DNA from: Aliiroseovarius sp. M344
GTDB taxonomy: Bacteria; Pseudomonadota; Alphaproteobacteria; Rhodobacterales; Rhodobacteraceae
Assembly: GCF_025140835.1 (NCBI RefSeq)
Contig: NZ_CP081153.1
Coordinates: 2,294,001-2,358,000, forward strand
Direction of reading: 5' to 3'
DNA length: 64,000 nt
Shown here: positions 26,997-36,862 of the stretch, piece after piece
How positions within the stretch are numbered: position 1 is the first letter of the stretch
How the letters are laid out: every line of letters starts with the position of its first letter
Made by a program: the position numbers and the translations under genes
The notes under the pieces: model-generated
Told to the model about the DNA's origin: nothing
The model's input: only the letters and a program-made list of their open reading frames with translations
Databases searched by the model: none

Positions 26997-28624
26997 GAGC
27001 CAAGAATGCCCGTGCGCACGGAATAGTCGGCGGCGACCTCGTAATCGGGGTCGTCGTCGCTGTCGACCATCAGGTGCCCGGCCTTGTTCAGCAGCGTGTG
27101 GCAATCGCGGCTTAGGTGACGCAGTTGAATGCGCTTGCCAGCGGCCTCGTATTTCAAAGCCACAGCCTCGATCGCTTGCAGGGCGGATTGATCGACCACG
27201 CGCGAGCGCGCAAATTCAATCACCACCAGATCGGGATCATTCTCGACGTCGAACAGCTCGACAAATCCATCGGCTGACCCGAAGAAGAGCGGTCCCTCGA
27301 CGTCATAAACCTTGCCGCCATCTTCTTCGCGCGTGACAGCGTGGATGCGCGCGGCGGCGTTCCAGGCATAAGCCAGAGCCGACACGATCACACCAACCAC
27401 AACAGCCACCGCGAGGTCTTCATAGACGGTCACAGCGGTCACCAGCAGGATGACGAAGGCGTCGGTTTTTGGAACGCGACGCAGGATGGTCAAAGAGTTC
27501 CAGGCAAATGTGCCAATCACCACCATGAACATCACACCGACAAGGGCGGCCAGCGGGATTTTCTCGATCCATGACGACGCCACCACGATGAACAGCAGCA
27601 AGAACACGGCTGCCGCGATGCCAGCAATGCGCGTGCGCCCGCCGGATTTCACATTGATCATCGACTGGCCGATCATGGCACAGCCGCCCATGCCGCCAAA
27701 GAAGCCGGTGACGACATTGGCCGTGCCCTGCGCGATACATTCCTGCGATGCGCCGCCACGATGACCGGTCATTTCACCCACAAGGTTCAGGGTCAGCAGG
27801 CTTTCGATCAAGCCAATAGCGGCCAGAATGATCGCGAAGGGCAGAATGATCCACAGGGTTTCAAGGTTAAACGGGGCAAGCAGTGCCGGGGGGTAAAGGC
27901 CTTCGCCGGACCCAAAGGGATTGTGGAAGCTTGGCAGCCCGCCTTTGATCGACGCCAGATCGCCCACTGTCGGCACATCGATTCCAAAGGCGATGACGAT
28001 CCCCGCCACAAGGCCGATCCCAGCCAGCGGCGCCGGGATGATCTTGGTCAGCTTCGGCATGCCCCAGATGATCAACATGGTCAGGCCCACAAGGCCCAAC
28101 ATCGCGTAAAGCGGCAGACCGGTCAGCCATTCCTCGGTGTTATCCGGGTTCTTGAATTGCGTGAGCTGCGCCAGAAAAATCACGATCGCGAGGCCGTTCA
28201 CAAAGCCCAGCATCACCGGGTGCGGCACCAGCCGGATGAACTTACCCCAGTGCATAACACCTGCAAACACCTGCAAAATCCCCATCAGGATGACTGTTGC
28301 GAACAGGTATTCGACCCCGTGTTGGGCGACCAAGGCCACCATGACAACTGCCAGCGCGCCGGTCGCGCCCGAGATCATACCGGGCCGCCCACCAATAACC
28401 GCAGTGATCAGGCCGACCAGAAAAGCTGCGTAAAGGCCAACCAGCGGATGAACCCCGGCTACGAACGCAAAAGCCACCGCTTCCGGCACCAGCGCCAGAG
28501 CAACCGTCAGCCCAGAAAGCACTTCGATCTTGATGCGATTGGGCGTCAGCGCTTCGGACTGCGACAGACGCAGGTCAGGACGTTCAATACGTTTGGCAAA
28601 GCTTGCCAGCAGGGCTCGGGCCAC
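26990..28624 (-). CDS. SulP/SLC26-family anion transporter
   Basis: A 544-residue inner-membrane transporter of the SulP family (sulfate, bicarbonate or other anions). About 10-12 hydrophobic segments precede a C-terminal cytoplasmic STAS domain (about residues 430-520, with GPLFFGSADGF). The N-terminal SGLTVALALVPEAVAFAFVAG signature is clear. In marine bacteria such proteins are often bicarbonate transporters, but the substrate cannot be read here. Monocistronic; the gap 28625-28784 is shared with the divergent mtnP. Confidence 0.93.
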   Translation of the reverse strand: MARALLASFAKRIERPDLRLSQSEALTPNRIKIEVLSGLTVALALVPEAVAFAFVAGVHPLVGLYAAFLVGLITAVIGGRPGMISGATGALAVVMVALVAQHGVEYLFATVILMGILQVFAGVMHWGKFIRLVPHPVMLGFVNGLAIVIFLAQLTQFKNPDNTEEWLTGLPLYAMLGLVGLTMLIIWGMPKLTKIIPAPLAGIGLVAGIVIAFGIDVPTVGDLASIKGGLPSFHNPFGSGEGLYPPALLAPFNLETLWIILPFAIILAAIGLIESLLTLNLVGEMTGHRGGASQECIAQGTANVVTGFFGGMGGCAMIGQSMINVKSGGRTRIAGIAAAVFLLLFIVVASSWIEKIPLAALVGVMFMVVIGTFAWNSLTILRRVPKTDAFVILLVTAVTVYEDLAVAVVVGVIVSALAYAWNAAARIHAVTREEDGGKVYDVEGPLFFGSADGFVELFDVENDPDLVVIEFARSRVVDQSALQAIEAVALKYEAAGKRIQLRHLSRDCHTLLNKAGHLMVDSDDDPDYEVAADYSVRTGILGSH

Positions 28625-28784
28625 GGGTCACCTCATTCGGGGAAATCTGTTCGCGATCCGCGCTCACTACTAGCATTCCGCTGTGCAAACAATGCCCCAT
28701 ATGGGAAACCACACTGTAATTGCCGCATGGCAACAGGCGCGACGTCGCGTTAGGTTCACACCATCTGAAAAAAGGGAGAGTGGC

Positions 28785-29654
28785 ATGGGCACGGTCATCG
28801 GTATCATCGGCGGTTCAGGCGTCTACGACATTGACGGGCTGGAAGACGCAGTATGGCGCACCGTCGAAAGCCCATGGGGCCTTCCATCCGATCAGGTGCT
28901 GACGGGCCAGCTGGACGGGGTGAAGATGGTCTTTCTTCCACGCCACGGGCGCGGTCATATTCATGCCCCATCCGATATTCCCTATCGCGCAAATATTGAC
29001 GCGCTCAAGCGGTTGGGGGTGACCGACGTGATCAGCGTGTCGGCCTGTGGATCGTTCCGCGAAAATACGGCACCAGGCGATTTTGTCATTGTGGATCAAT
29101 TCATTGACCGTACATTCGCCCGCCCGAAAAGCTTCTTTGGTTCGGGCTGCGTGGCACATGTCGGCTTTGCCCATCCAACCTGCCCGCGCCTGTCAGAAGC
29201 CTGTGCGACCTCAGCGCGCGAGGCGGGTGTCACGGTGCACGAGGGCGGCACCTATCTGGCCATGGAGGGTCCGCAGTTTTCGACCCTTGCCGAAAGCCGG
29301 TTGTATCGCGATCAGTGGGGCGCGGATGTGATTGGCATGACCAACATGCCAGAAGCCAAACTCGCCCGGGAAGCGGAGCTTTGCTATGCCTCGGTCGCGA
29401 TGGTCACCGATTTCGATTGCTGGCACCCGGACCACGACCAAGTCGACGTGGCGCAGGTGATTGCAACCCTGACCGGAAATGGCGACAAGGCCCGTCGGAT
29501 GGTGGCTGGACTGCCCGCCCTGCTTGGAGAAGAGCGCGCCGCTTGCCCACATGGCTGTGACCGCGCGCTCGACATGGCGATCATGACGGCACCTGACAAG
29601 CGCGATCCCACGCTTCTGGCCAAGCTCGACGCCGTCGCGAGGCGCGTTCTGTGA
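28785..29654 (+). CDS. mtnP: S-methyl-5'-thioadenosine phosphorylase
   Basis: Cleaves methylthioadenosine with phosphate to adenine and methylthioribose-1-phosphate. The 289-residue enzyme opens with [18 protein letters not shown] and carries [19 protein letters not shown] and the [15 protein letters not shown] motif of the MTAP branch of purine nucleoside phosphorylases. I start at ATG 28785, a few bases after AAGGGAGAG. The adenine product is salvaged by the enzyme encoded next (apt, 70 bases downstream), a fitting pair. Confidence 0.95.
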   Translation: MGTVIGIIGGSGVYDIDGLEDAVWRTVESPWGLPSDQVLTGQLDGVKMVFLPRHGRGHIHAPSDIPYRANIDALKRLGVTDVISVSACGSFRENTAPGDFVIVDQFIDRTFARPKSFFGSGCVAHVGFAHPTCPRLSEACATSAREAGVTVHEGGTYLAMEGPQFSTLAESRLYRDQWGADVIGMTNMPEAKLAREAELCYASVAMVTDFDCWHPDHDQVDVAQVIATLTGNGDKARRMVAGLPALLGEERAACPHGCDRALDMAIMTAPDKRDPTLLAKLDAVARRVL

Positions 29655-29724
29655 CCATCCGCCACTTGCGTCACTGACCGGATTGCGCCACAAAAAAATC
29701 GACTGTTTCTCGAAAGGCGTTCCC

Positions 29725-30264
29725 ATGAACAAGGGCAAGACCGTCAAAGACTATATCCGCACCATCGTCGACTTCCCGCATGAAGGTATCTTGTTTCGCG
29801 ATGTCACTACGCTTTTCGCCGACCCGCGCGGCTTTCGTATGGCGGTGGACCAGATGCTGCATCCATACGCGGGGATGAAGATCGACAAAGTGATCGGGCT
29901 AGAGGCGCGCGGGTTCATTCTGGGTGGCGCGATCGCCCACCAGTTGACGCTGGGCTTCGTGCCGATCCGCAAGAAAGGCAAGCTGCCCGGCGCAACCCTG
30001 TCGCAAGCCTATACGCTGGAATACGGCGAGGCCGTGGTGGAAATCCACGACGACGCGATCCAGCCCGGCGAGAAGATCTTGCTGGTCGATGACCTGCTGG
30101 CCACTGGCGGCACCGCCGAAGCCGGCATCAAGTTGATCGAGCGGTTGGGCGGCGACATTGTCGGCTGCGCCTTCATCGTTGATCTGCCGGAACTTGGTGG
30201 CCGCAAGCTGATCGAGGACATGGGCATGGACGTCCATGTCTTGTGTGAATTCGACGGGTTGTGA
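29725..30264 (+). CDS. apt: adenine phosphoribosyltransferase
   Basis: Converts adenine and PRPP to AMP, completing salvage of the adenine released by MtnP. The 179-residue protein starts [22 protein letters not shown] and contains the PRPP-binding loop [19 protein letters not shown] (about residues 117-135). The frame extends upstream to 29683, but the ATG at 29725 matches the family N terminus. Confidence 0.96.
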   Translation: MNKGKTVKDYIRTIVDFPHEGILFRDVTTLFADPRGFRMAVDQMLHPYAGMKIDKVIGLEARGFILGGAIAHQLTLGFVPIRKKGKLPGATLSQAYTLEYGEAVVEIHDDAIQPGEKILLVDDLLATGGTAEAGIKLIERLGGDIVGCAFIVDLPELGGRKLIEDMGMDVHVLCEFDGL

Positions 30265-30268
30265 ACCT

Positions 30269-30286
30269 CGCATTAACTTTAATGCG
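30269..30286. promoter_or_regulatory. perfect 8-bp inverted repeat after apt
   Basis: CGCATTAA and TTAATGCG are separated by CT, starting five bases after the apt stop. There is no T-run, so it is not a classic terminator; it could be an operator or a chance palindrome. Confidence 0.3.
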
Positions 30287-30345
30287 CTAAACCCGGTCTT
30301 GCCTGACAGCCGTTAGGCGCTGCTTGCGAGCATGACATTTCGTGC

Positions 30346-30380
30346 AACGCCGCGCCCCACCCTGGCGCGGCGTTTTCTTT
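30346..30380 (+). terminator. Rho-independent terminator of mtnP-apt
   Basis: An 11-base perfect stem (AACGCCGCGCC with GGCGCGGCGTT) around a seven-base loop is followed by TTCTTTT. It lies about 80 bases after the apt stop. Confidence 0.88.
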
Positions 30381-30418
30381 TGAAAAGCTTAAGTTGCTTT
30401 TTACAACCTGCTAGCAGA

Positions 30419-31822
30419 TCATCCGAAAATAACGCCCGGGTTCATGATCCCCGCAGGATCAAGCGCGTCTTTGATCTTGCGCATTGCGGCAAGGCGCGCC
30501 GGATCGCCATACCGCTGCAAGTCAGCGGGCTTAAGTCGACCAATCCCATGTTCGGCACTGAACGATCCGTCATGGCTTTGGACAAGGCCATAGACGATAT
30601 CGCGAAGCTCTTGACGCCGGGGGGCGAAATCAGCCGTGCGCTGCCCCTCGGGGGGAAACACGTTGTAGTGCAGATTGCCGTCGCCCAGATGCCCAAAGGC
30701 GTTGATCCGGAATGGCTCGGTTTGGGCCAATGCCGCGTCAGCTTCGGTCAGAAATGCCGGGATGGCCGACAGGGGCAGGGATATGTCATGCGAGCTGATT
30801 GCCCCGACGGCCTTGTTGGCCAGTGGAATCGCCTCGCGCAGTTTCCAAAGGGCGGCGCGCTGCCCTTCGCTTTGGGCGATCACGCCATCATCGCTGAGAC
30901 CAGTTTTGTCTGCAGCTTCAAAAAGCGCGGCCAACTCAGCTTCCGGATCCTGTTTCGGACCCAAGCCAAGTTCGATAAGAACCGACCATTCGGGTCGTTT
31001 TGCAAATGGCTGTGGCCCGCCCAATCCAGCGGCCAGTAAGAAATCCAATCCGGTGCCTTTGATCAACTCGAAGGCGCTGATGCCGTTGCCCAGACGCGCT
31101 TGCGCCATGGTCAGAAGCTCTAACGCCGCTGCCGGGTCACGCACTGTCAGCAGTGCGGTGCCCTGACTGGCCGGTTTGGGAAACAGCCGCAGGCTGGCGG
31201 CGGTGATGACACCCAGCGTCCCTTCGGCTCCACACAAAAGCGCGCGCAGGTCATATCCCGTATTGTCCTTGCGCAACCGTTTCAGGCCGTGATGGACCGA
31301 CCCATCAGGCAAAACGGCTTCGATCCCAAGGCACAGATCACGCGCGGACCCATAGCGCAGCACGTTGACGCCGCCTGCATTGGTGGACAGGCAGCCGCCA
31401 ATGCGGCACGACCCTTGAGATGCAAGCGACAAAGGGAACAATCGCCCTGCCGCGTCTGCCGCGGCTTGGACCTCGGCCAGCACAGCGCCGGCTTCGGTCA
31501 CCAGAACATTTTCATCGGCATGAATGGCACGGGTGCGGGTCATCCGCTCAAGGCTCAGGATCACAGGGCGCGCATCCGGCATGATCTGACCGCCAACAAG
31601 CCCGGTGCCGCCGCCATATGGCACAACTGGCACTTTGCCCTTAGCGCAGGCGCGAATAATCGTGGCGACCTCATCGGTAGATGCAGGTGCCAGAAGAAGG
31701 CCGCCATTGCCATGAAACAGCCCGCGGGGTTCTTCCAGATAATGCGGTGCCAAGGGTCGAAACACCGCATCGGGCAGTCCTGCCCGCAAGCTTGCTTCAA
31801 ACGCTCCATCGGCAGAATTCAA
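30419..31822 (-). CDS. FAD-linked oxidase, GlcD/D-lactate dehydrogenase type
   Basis: A 467-residue flavoprotein oxidising a D-2-hydroxyacid. The N-terminal FAD-binding domain shows VPYGGGTGLVGGQ, SLASQGSCRIGGCLSTNAGG and GAEGTLGVITAASLRLFP; the C-terminal FAD-oxidase_C domain shows the substrate-site GHLGDGNLHYNV and ends AEHGIGRLK...NPGVIFG. D-lactate, glycolate and D-2-hydroxyglutarate dehydrogenases all share this layout; the neighbours do not decide between them. The start lies 24 bases downstream of repeat copy 2, which may carry or disrupt its promoter. Confidence 0.93.
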   Translation of the reverse strand: MNSADGAFEASLRAGLPDAVFRPLAPHYLEEPRGLFHGNGGLLLAPASTDEVATIIRACAKGKVPVVPYGGGTGLVGGQIMPDARPVILSLERMTRTRAIHADENVLVTEAGAVLAEVQAAADAAGRLFPLSLASQGSCRIGGCLSTNAGGVNVLRYGSARDLCLGIEAVLPDGSVHHGLKRLRKDNTGYDLRALLCGAEGTLGVITAASLRLFPKPASQGTALLTVRDPAAALELLTMAQARLGNGISAFELIKGTGLDFLLAAGLGGPQPFAKRPEWSVLIELGLGPKQDPEAELAALFEAADKTGLSDDGVIAQSEGQRAALWKLREAIPLANKAVGAISSHDISLPLSAIPAFLTEADAALAQTEPFRINAFGHLGDGNLHYNVFPPEGQRTADFAPRRQELRDIVYGLVQSHDGSFSAEHGIGRLKPADLQRYGDPARLAAMRKIKDALDPAGIMNPGVIFG

Positions 31823-31845
31823 ACCAACGCTCCCTATTCCTTACC

Positions 31846-31960
31846 TAAAGCGTTTCGAATTAAACCTGAGACAGGGATCATTCGAAACGCCGCTCAACAT
31901 TTCAGCGTTTCGCGCGTTTCGCCAAAAACCGGTGTCGCAGGTTTTTCTCGAAACGCTTCA
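31846..31960 (-). repeat. MITE-like 115-bp dispersed repeat, copy 2 (inverted)
   Basis: Reads TAAAGCGTTTCGA at the left and TCGAAACGCTTCA at the right; its reverse complement aligns base for base with copies 1 and 3 over almost the whole length. It lies between two co-directional minus-strand genes, 55 bases after the GNAT stop and 24 bases before the FAD-oxidase start. Confidence 0.88.
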
Positions 31961-32014
31961 AGCCCTCCGGGACCGCGCGATACACGCGCCGACATGAAGC
32001 TTGAAACGACGGCC

Positions 32015-32599
32015 CTAGCCCGCCTGCGTGCGCCCACGCCGGTCCGACCGAAGGTTGGCATAAAGCACATGATTGCGCCAGCGCCCGTTGATTTGCAGAT
32101 AGCTCTGCGCGACGCCTTCATACTTATAGCCGACCTTTTCCAGCACCCCGCGCGAGGCCGCATTTTCGGGCAAGCACCCTGCTTCGAGCCGCGACAGATC
32201 AAGTTCGTTAAAAGCGTAATGCACCATTGCTTCCAACCCTTCGCGCATAAAGCCTTGGCGCGCAAAGCGTTCGCCCACCCAATACCCGGTGGTGCCAGCC
32301 TGTGCAGGTCCACGGCGGATATGATCCAATGTAACCGCCCCAACCAAGACATTGTCCGCCCGACGGAACATGAACAACGGCAGCGCGGTTCCCCCCTGGA
32401 TCGAGCGGTTTGCCCAATAGACCCGGTTGGTGAAACTTTTGCGGCTCAGATGATCCTGCGCCCAAGTGGGTTCCCATGGCGTCAGAAATTCACGCCCTGC
32501 CGCCCGCAAAGCCGACCACGCGCGAAAATCGCCATGTGCGGGCGGGCGCAGAAACAACCGGTCTGTGTCGATCCTGACCTTCTTGGACCGCCCCAGCAT
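32015..32599 (-). CDS. GNAT-family N-acetyltransferase (RimJ/RimL-like)
   Basis: A 194-residue acetyltransferase of the RimJ/RimL subgroup, which modify ribosomal protein N termini. Visible are LRPPAHGDFRAWSALRA near the N terminus, GYWVGERFARQGFMREGLEAMVHYAF (motif A, about residues 115-140) and LEAGCLPENAASRGVLEKVGY before the C terminus. It overlaps the stop of the M16 peptidase gene by one base (TGATG), so it is coupled to it. The true target is unknown. Confidence 0.92.
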   Translation of the reverse strand: MLGRSKKVRIDTDRLFLRPPAHGDFRAWSALRAAGREFLTPWEPTWAQDHLSRKSFTNRVYWANRSIQGGTALPLFMFRRADNVLVGAVTLDHIRRGPAQAGTTGYWVGERFARQGFMREGLEAMVHYAFNELDLSRLEAGCLPENAASRGVLEKVGYKYEGVAQSYLQINGRWRNHVLYANLRSDRRGRTQAG

Positions 32600-33861
32600 C
32601 AGGCAGCACGCCTGTCTTGAAGGGCCGCGAGGCTCAGGGCATTTTCCGCCGGGCCATAAACGGCCATCGCCATTTTGCCTTTGGTCAGGCTACTTCCGAA
32701 ATCACGCAGGTCGGCAAGCGTCACGGCATCAATCTTGTCGACCGCTTCCGACAGCGGCGGCACACGATCCCAGATCGCCACCAGCCGCGCCATGCGCTCG
32801 GCGCGCGCCGACGGGCTTTCCAGCCCCATCAACAGACCCGCTTTCATCTGAACGCGCGCGCGCGCCAGCTCTCGTTCCGTCATGTCGCTGGCGGCACGCT
32901 TCATCTCGTCAATGCACAGCGTGGAAAGCCCGGCGATATCACTGCCCGATGTCCCGGCATAGATGGTCATCATCCCCGTATCATCATAGGCCCCCAGCTG
33001 CGAGAAGATCGAATAACACAACCCGCGCTTTTCGCGCACTTCCTGAAACAATCGCGAGGACATACCGCCGCCCAACGCCGAGCTGAACAGCTGCGCGGCA
33101 TAGAACGCGTCGTCGCGGTAGCTTGGCGCTTCTAGCCCCAGTGTAAAATGAACCTGCTCAAGCCCATTGCGCACCTCGATCCGTTCGCCGCTGCTCCAAC
33201 GCGCCGTATCTATCGCCCGAGGTTTGCTGGGTTTCAGATGTCCGAATGCGGCTTCCGCAAGACGCAAAATCTGATCATGGTCCACCGCTCCGGCGGCAGA
33301 CAGGATCAATTGGTCCGGGCCATAATGCTGATCAACGAAAGACGACAGGTCACGCTTATCAAAGCTCTGCACGCGTTCGGCCGGGCCAAGAATGGTCCGT
33401 CCTATGGGCTGATCGGGAAAGGCAGCTTCTTGCAGCCAGTCAAAGACCACATCGTCCGGCGTATCCAGCGCCTGGCCGATCTCCTGCAAAATCACGCCGC
33501 GCTCGATCTCGATCTCGCTGTTGTCAAAGACAGGGTTCAGAACAATGTCTGAAATCACGTCCAACGCCAGTGCCACATCATCTTTCAGTACGCGCACATA
33601 ATAGGCTGTCACCTCGCGCGAGGTATAGGCGTTGATATAGCCGCCCACATCCTCGATCGCCTCGGCAATCTGAAGCGCATTGCGCTTTTTCGTGCCCTTG
33701 AAGGCCATATGCTCCAGAAAATGTGCAATGCCATTTTGGGCGGGCGTTTCGTGGCGACCGCCTGCTGTAACCCACACACCGATTGACGCGCTTTCCAAGC
33801 CCGGCATCGCCTCGGAAACCACGCGCACACCATTGGGCAATCTGTCCAGCTTCACATTCAT
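32599..33861 (-). CDS. M16-family zinc peptidase
   Basis: A 420-residue insulinase/mitochondrial-processing-peptidase-like protein. The inverted zinc motif is HFLEH (residues about 47-51, in AHFLEHMAFKGT) with the downstream third ligand glutamate in the EIEIERGVILQEI region. The second half lacks a second active site, as in MPP-beta/PqqL-type singles. Seven bases downstream of thrC and coupled to the GNAT gene. Such genes follow thrC in many alphaproteobacteria; the substrate is not known. Confidence 0.95.
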   Translation of the reverse strand: MNVKLDRLPNGVRVVSEAMPGLESASIGVWVTAGGRHETPAQNGIAHFLEHMAFKGTKKRNALQIAEAIEDVGGYINAYTSREVTAYYVRVLKDDVALALDVISDIVLNPVFDNSEIEIERGVILQEIGQALDTPDDVVFDWLQEAAFPDQPIGRTILGPAERVQSFDKRDLSSFVDQHYGPDQLILSAAGAVDHDQILRLAEAAFGHLKPSKPRAIDTARWSSGERIEVRNGLEQVHFTLGLEAPSYRDDAFYAAQLFSSALGGGMSSRLFQEVREKRGLCYSIFSQLGAYDDTGMMTIYAGTSGSDIAGLSTLCIDEMKRAASDMTERELARARVQMKAGLLMGLESPSARAERMARLVAIWDRVPPLSEAVDKIDAVTLADLRDFGSSLTKGKMAMAVYGPAENALSLAALQDRRAA

Positions 33862-33868
33862 CTGGTTC

Positions 33869-35254
33869 CTACCGCCCCGTCCGTTCGCGGATCAACGCTT
33901 CCAGAGCGTTAAGATCGTTGGCAACACGTGTCATGCGTTCGTCACGGTCAAACAAGTCCGCCATATGCGGCGGCAACGGTGCATCTTGCCCGCAGGCGTC
34001 TTTGACCGCTGCCGGGAATTTTGCGGGATGCGCGGTGGCCAGCGTCACCATCGGGCTGTCGTGCAAATGTTCATTGGCAACCTTCACGCCAACTGCCGAA
34101 TGCGGGCACAGCACCTCGCCCGTATGGGCAAACGAGGCCTTGATCTGCGCCATCGTCTCATCTTCTGACGCGCGCCCGCTGTCAAAGGTCTCGCGCAGGA
34201 ATTCCATTGCGCCCTGACTGATCGTGAAACTGCCGCCCGACAAGTCGGCCATCTGATCAGCCACAACCTTGCCGTCGCGCCCATAGGCGTCAAACAACAC
34301 CCGTTCGAAATTCGACGATACCTGAATATCCATCGACGGGCTGATTGAGGGCGTGACGCCCGCCTTGGTATAGGCACCGGTTTCCATCGTGCGGTGCAGG
34401 ATGTCATTCTGGTTTGTTGCAATCACCAGTTGGTCAATCGGCAGGCCCATTTTCTTGGCGATGTAGCCTGCGAAAATGTCGCCAAAATTGCCGGTGGGCA
34501 CCGTGAAGCTGACCTTCCGGTGCGGCGCGCCCAACGCGACCGCCGAAGTGAAGAAATACACCACCTGCGCCAGCACGCGCGCCCAGTTGATCGAGTTCAC
34601 GCCCGCCAGCTTCACCGCATCACGAAATTCGAAATCATTGAACATATCTTTCAGACGCGCTTGGCAATCGTCGAAATCCCCTTCCATGGCCAGTGCATGC
34701 ACATTGGCCTCGTCCGGGGTGGTCATCTGGCGACGCTGCACATCCGAGACCCGGCCATGCGGGAACAGGATAAAGACGTCAACCGCATCCAACCCCTTGA
34801 AGGCTTCAATGGCCGCCGACCCGGTATCACCCGAAGTAGCGCCGACGATGGTCACCTTTTCACCCCGGCGGCTCAGCGCCACCTGAAAAAGCTGGCCGAT
34901 CAGTTGCATCGCGAAATCTTTGAAAGCCAGCGTGGGGCCGTGAAACAGCTCCAGAAGGAAATGGTTTGGGCCAAGCTGAACAAGGGGGGCGCGGGCGTCG
35001 TGTTTGAACCCGGCATAGGCCTTGGCGATGATGTCGGCGAATTCTTCGTCGGTGAAGGTGTCGCCAACAAAGGGACGCATCACGCGAAAGGCGACCTCTT
35101 CATAGGGCAGACCGGCCAGGGCTGCGATGTCGCCCGCGCTCATGGTTGGCACAGTTTCAGGCACATAAAGGCCACCGTCACGGGCCAGACCCGTCAGCAT
35201 GGCATCTTCAAAGCTGAGAACCGGGGCGTCACCACGGGTAGAGATATAGCGCAT
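33869..35254 (-). CDS. thrC: threonine synthase
   Basis: PLP enzyme converting O-phosphohomoserine to threonine. I start at MRYISTRGDAPVL (ATG 35254), ten codons inside the longest frame and just downstream of the surf1 stop. The 461-residue protein is of the longer class (fungal/proteobacterial type 2), with the PLP lysine in TLAFKDFAMQLIGQLF and the phosphate-binding GATSGDTGSAAIEAF. Together with lysC it represents the aspartate-family pathway in this window, at separate loci. Confidence 0.97.
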   Translation of the reverse strand: MRYISTRGDAPVLSFEDAMLTGLARDGGLYVPETVPTMSAGDIAALAGLPYEEVAFRVMRPFVGDTFTDEEFADIIAKAYAGFKHDARAPLVQLGPNHFLLELFHGPTLAFKDFAMQLIGQLFQVALSRRGEKVTIVGATSGDTGSAAIEAFKGLDAVDVFILFPHGRVSDVQRRQMTTPDEANVHALAMEGDFDDCQARLKDMFNDFEFRDAVKLAGVNSINWARVLAQVVYFFTSAVALGAPHRKVSFTVPTGNFGDIFAGYIAKKMGLPIDQLVIATNQNDILHRTMETGAYTKAGVTPSISPSMDIQVSSNFERVLFDAYGRDGKVVADQMADLSGGSFTISQGAMEFLRETFDSGRASEDETMAQIKASFAHTGEVLCPHSAVGVKVANEHLHDSPMVTLATAHPAKFPAAVKDACGQDAPLPPHMADLFDRDERMTRVANDLNALEALIRERTGR

Positions 35255-35255
35255 T

Positions 35256-35954
35256 TCAATCGTTCCTTGGGGCGAGTGTATCACGTGTTCCGCGCTTCAT
35301 ACGCCAAAGCGCAAAGCCTGTCATCACCACCCATGTCGCTGCCATCAAAAACCATGTGACGGCGTATTCAAGATGGTCGTTGGGAATGCCCGCGCTGGTG
35401 ACGGGCATTGGCAGGATGCCGGGCTCGGCCGGGGTGGCTTGCCGGGCGACGATCAGCAGTGGGCGGGTGTTCAGCACGTCTGCCATCTGGTCAATGTCAC
35501 GGGCAAACCATGTGTTGGTTGCAACCTCGTTCTCAGGCGTGGCGCTGTTGCGGTCATCCGGCCAGTGCAGGTTGCCCACAATCGACATCTCGCCTCCGGT
35601 TGGGGGCGGCACAGCGTCGGCCACGCGGATGAACCCGCGGTCGACCAGAACCGCGCCATCAGCCGTTTCGAGCGATGAGATCAGACGATACCCGGCCCCC
35701 GCATCGCGGCTGCTGACCAAGACACGCAGCGTATCACCACCCATCGTTCCGGTGACGGTCACGGGAAGGTATTTGTCGCGCGCCGGGTCGGGCTGTGCGG
35801 GCAGGTCCACGGGGGCGGCGGCGATCTGGCTTTCAATCTCGGCCAGGACGCCTTCTTTCCAATACAACCGATCCAGCTGCCATTTCCCAAGGCCAAGAAA
35901 CACCGCCAGAATGGCGATGCTAAGACTGGCAGTCAGGATCAGGCGAAAGCTCAT
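35256..35954 (-). CDS. SURF1-family cytochrome oxidase assembly protein
   Basis: An inner-membrane assembly factor that supplies heme a to cytochrome aa3 oxidase. The 232-residue protein has a membrane helix at each end (about residues 3-22 and 205-225) around a periplasmic domain with the SURF1 features GKWQLDRLYWKE near the start, YLPVTVTG, VLVDRGFIR, and a final NDHLEYAVTWFLMA. I use the ATG at 35954; 35966 is in frame too. It sits between ctaE and thrC, both on the same strand. Confidence 0.93.
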   Translation of the reverse strand: MSFRLILTASLSIAILAVFLGLGKWQLDRLYWKEGVLAEIESQIAAAPVDLPAQPDPARDKYLPVTVTGTMGGDTLRVLVSSRDAGAGYRLISSLETADGAVLVDRGFIRVADAVPPPTGGEMSIVGNLHWPDDRNSATPENEVATNTWFARDIDQMADVLNTRPLLIVARQATPAEPGILPMPVTSAGIPNDHLEYAVTWFLMAATWVVMTGFALWRMKRGTRDTLAPRND

Positions 35955-36035
35955 GAACAGGTCCACAGCGGGTCACGTGAAAGGGGCGCGAAGGTTTCCC
36001 CTCGCGCCCCGAATAGGACTATTTGCGGGCTGGTT

Positions 36036-36836
36036 TCAACCGCCCCAGATATACACCGCGGCAAACAGGAACAGCCATACGACGTCAACGAAGTGCCAGT
36101 ACCAAGCGGCCGCTTCGAAACCCACATGGCTTTCCGGTGTGAAATGACCTTTCATGGCCCGCAGCAGGCAGACGAACAGGAAGATCGTGCCGACGATCAC
36201 GTGGAAGCCGTGAAAGCCTGTCGCCATGAAGAAGTTCACGCCATAGATGTTGCCGGCGAAATCGAAGGCCGCGTGGCTGTATTCGTAGGCTTGGAAAAGG
36301 GTGAACAGCACGCCAAGAATAACCGCCAGCGCCAGTCCGGTGACCAGATCTTTGCGGTTGTTTTCATGGGCAATAGCGTGGTGCGCCCACGTCACGGCGG
36401 CACCTGACAAAAGCAGGATCAGCGTGTTGATCAGCGGCAGGTGCCATGGGTCGAAGGTTTCGATCCCGACGGGTGGCCAAGGGCCGTCAATCGCCGGAGA
36501 GCCTTCGGTCATCGGGTACATGGCGTGTTTGAAGAAGCTCCAGAACCACGCCACGAAGAACATGACCTCGGACATGATGAACAGGATCACACCATAGCGC
36601 AGGCCGATTTTTACAACCGACGTGTGGTCGCCGGTTTCGCCCTCGTGCACGATATCGGACCACCAGGCGAACATGACGTACAGAACGCCAGCCAGACCGA
36701 TGAAGAAAATCCATGGAACGCCATTGGCCATCCACTGGACTGCCCCGAAAAGCATTATGAAGCCTGCCAAAGCCCCAAGGAACGGATTAACCGAAGGTGG
36801 CAGAATGTGGTAATCGTGGTTCTTTGCATGTGCCAT
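36036..36836 (-). CDS. ctaE: cytochrome c oxidase subunit III
   Basis: Membrane subunit of the aa3-type terminal oxidase that keeps the proton-pumping core stable. The 266-residue protein begins [19 protein letters not shown] and shows seven hydrophobic segments, with [15 protein letters not shown] after helix 2, the conserved E in the [12 protein letters not shown] segment, and [14 protein letters not shown] and [19 protein letters not shown] at the end. It is the fifth gene of the cta block. Confidence 0.97.
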   Translation of the reverse strand: MAHAKNHDYHILPPSVNPFLGALAGFIMLFGAVQWMANGVPWIFFIGLAGVLYVMFAWWSDIVHEGETGDHTSVVKIGLRYGVILFIMSEVMFFVAWFWSFFKHAMYPMTEGSPAIDGPWPPVGIETFDPWHLPLINTLILLLSGAAVTWAHHAIAHENNRKDLVTGLALAVILGVLFTLFQAYEYSHAAFDFAGNIYGVNFFMATGFHGFHVIVGTIFLFVCLLRAMKGHFTPESHVGFEAAAWYWHFVDVVWLFLFAAVYIWGG

Positions 36837-36862
36837 AAGCGTATAGTCCCTGTTCTTCTGGC

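Noticed and set aside
31289..32620. A 443-codon plus-strand frame across the FAD oxidase, repeat copy 2 and GNAT
   Set aside because: It runs antisense through two well-supported genes and a repeat; composition is that of a shadow.
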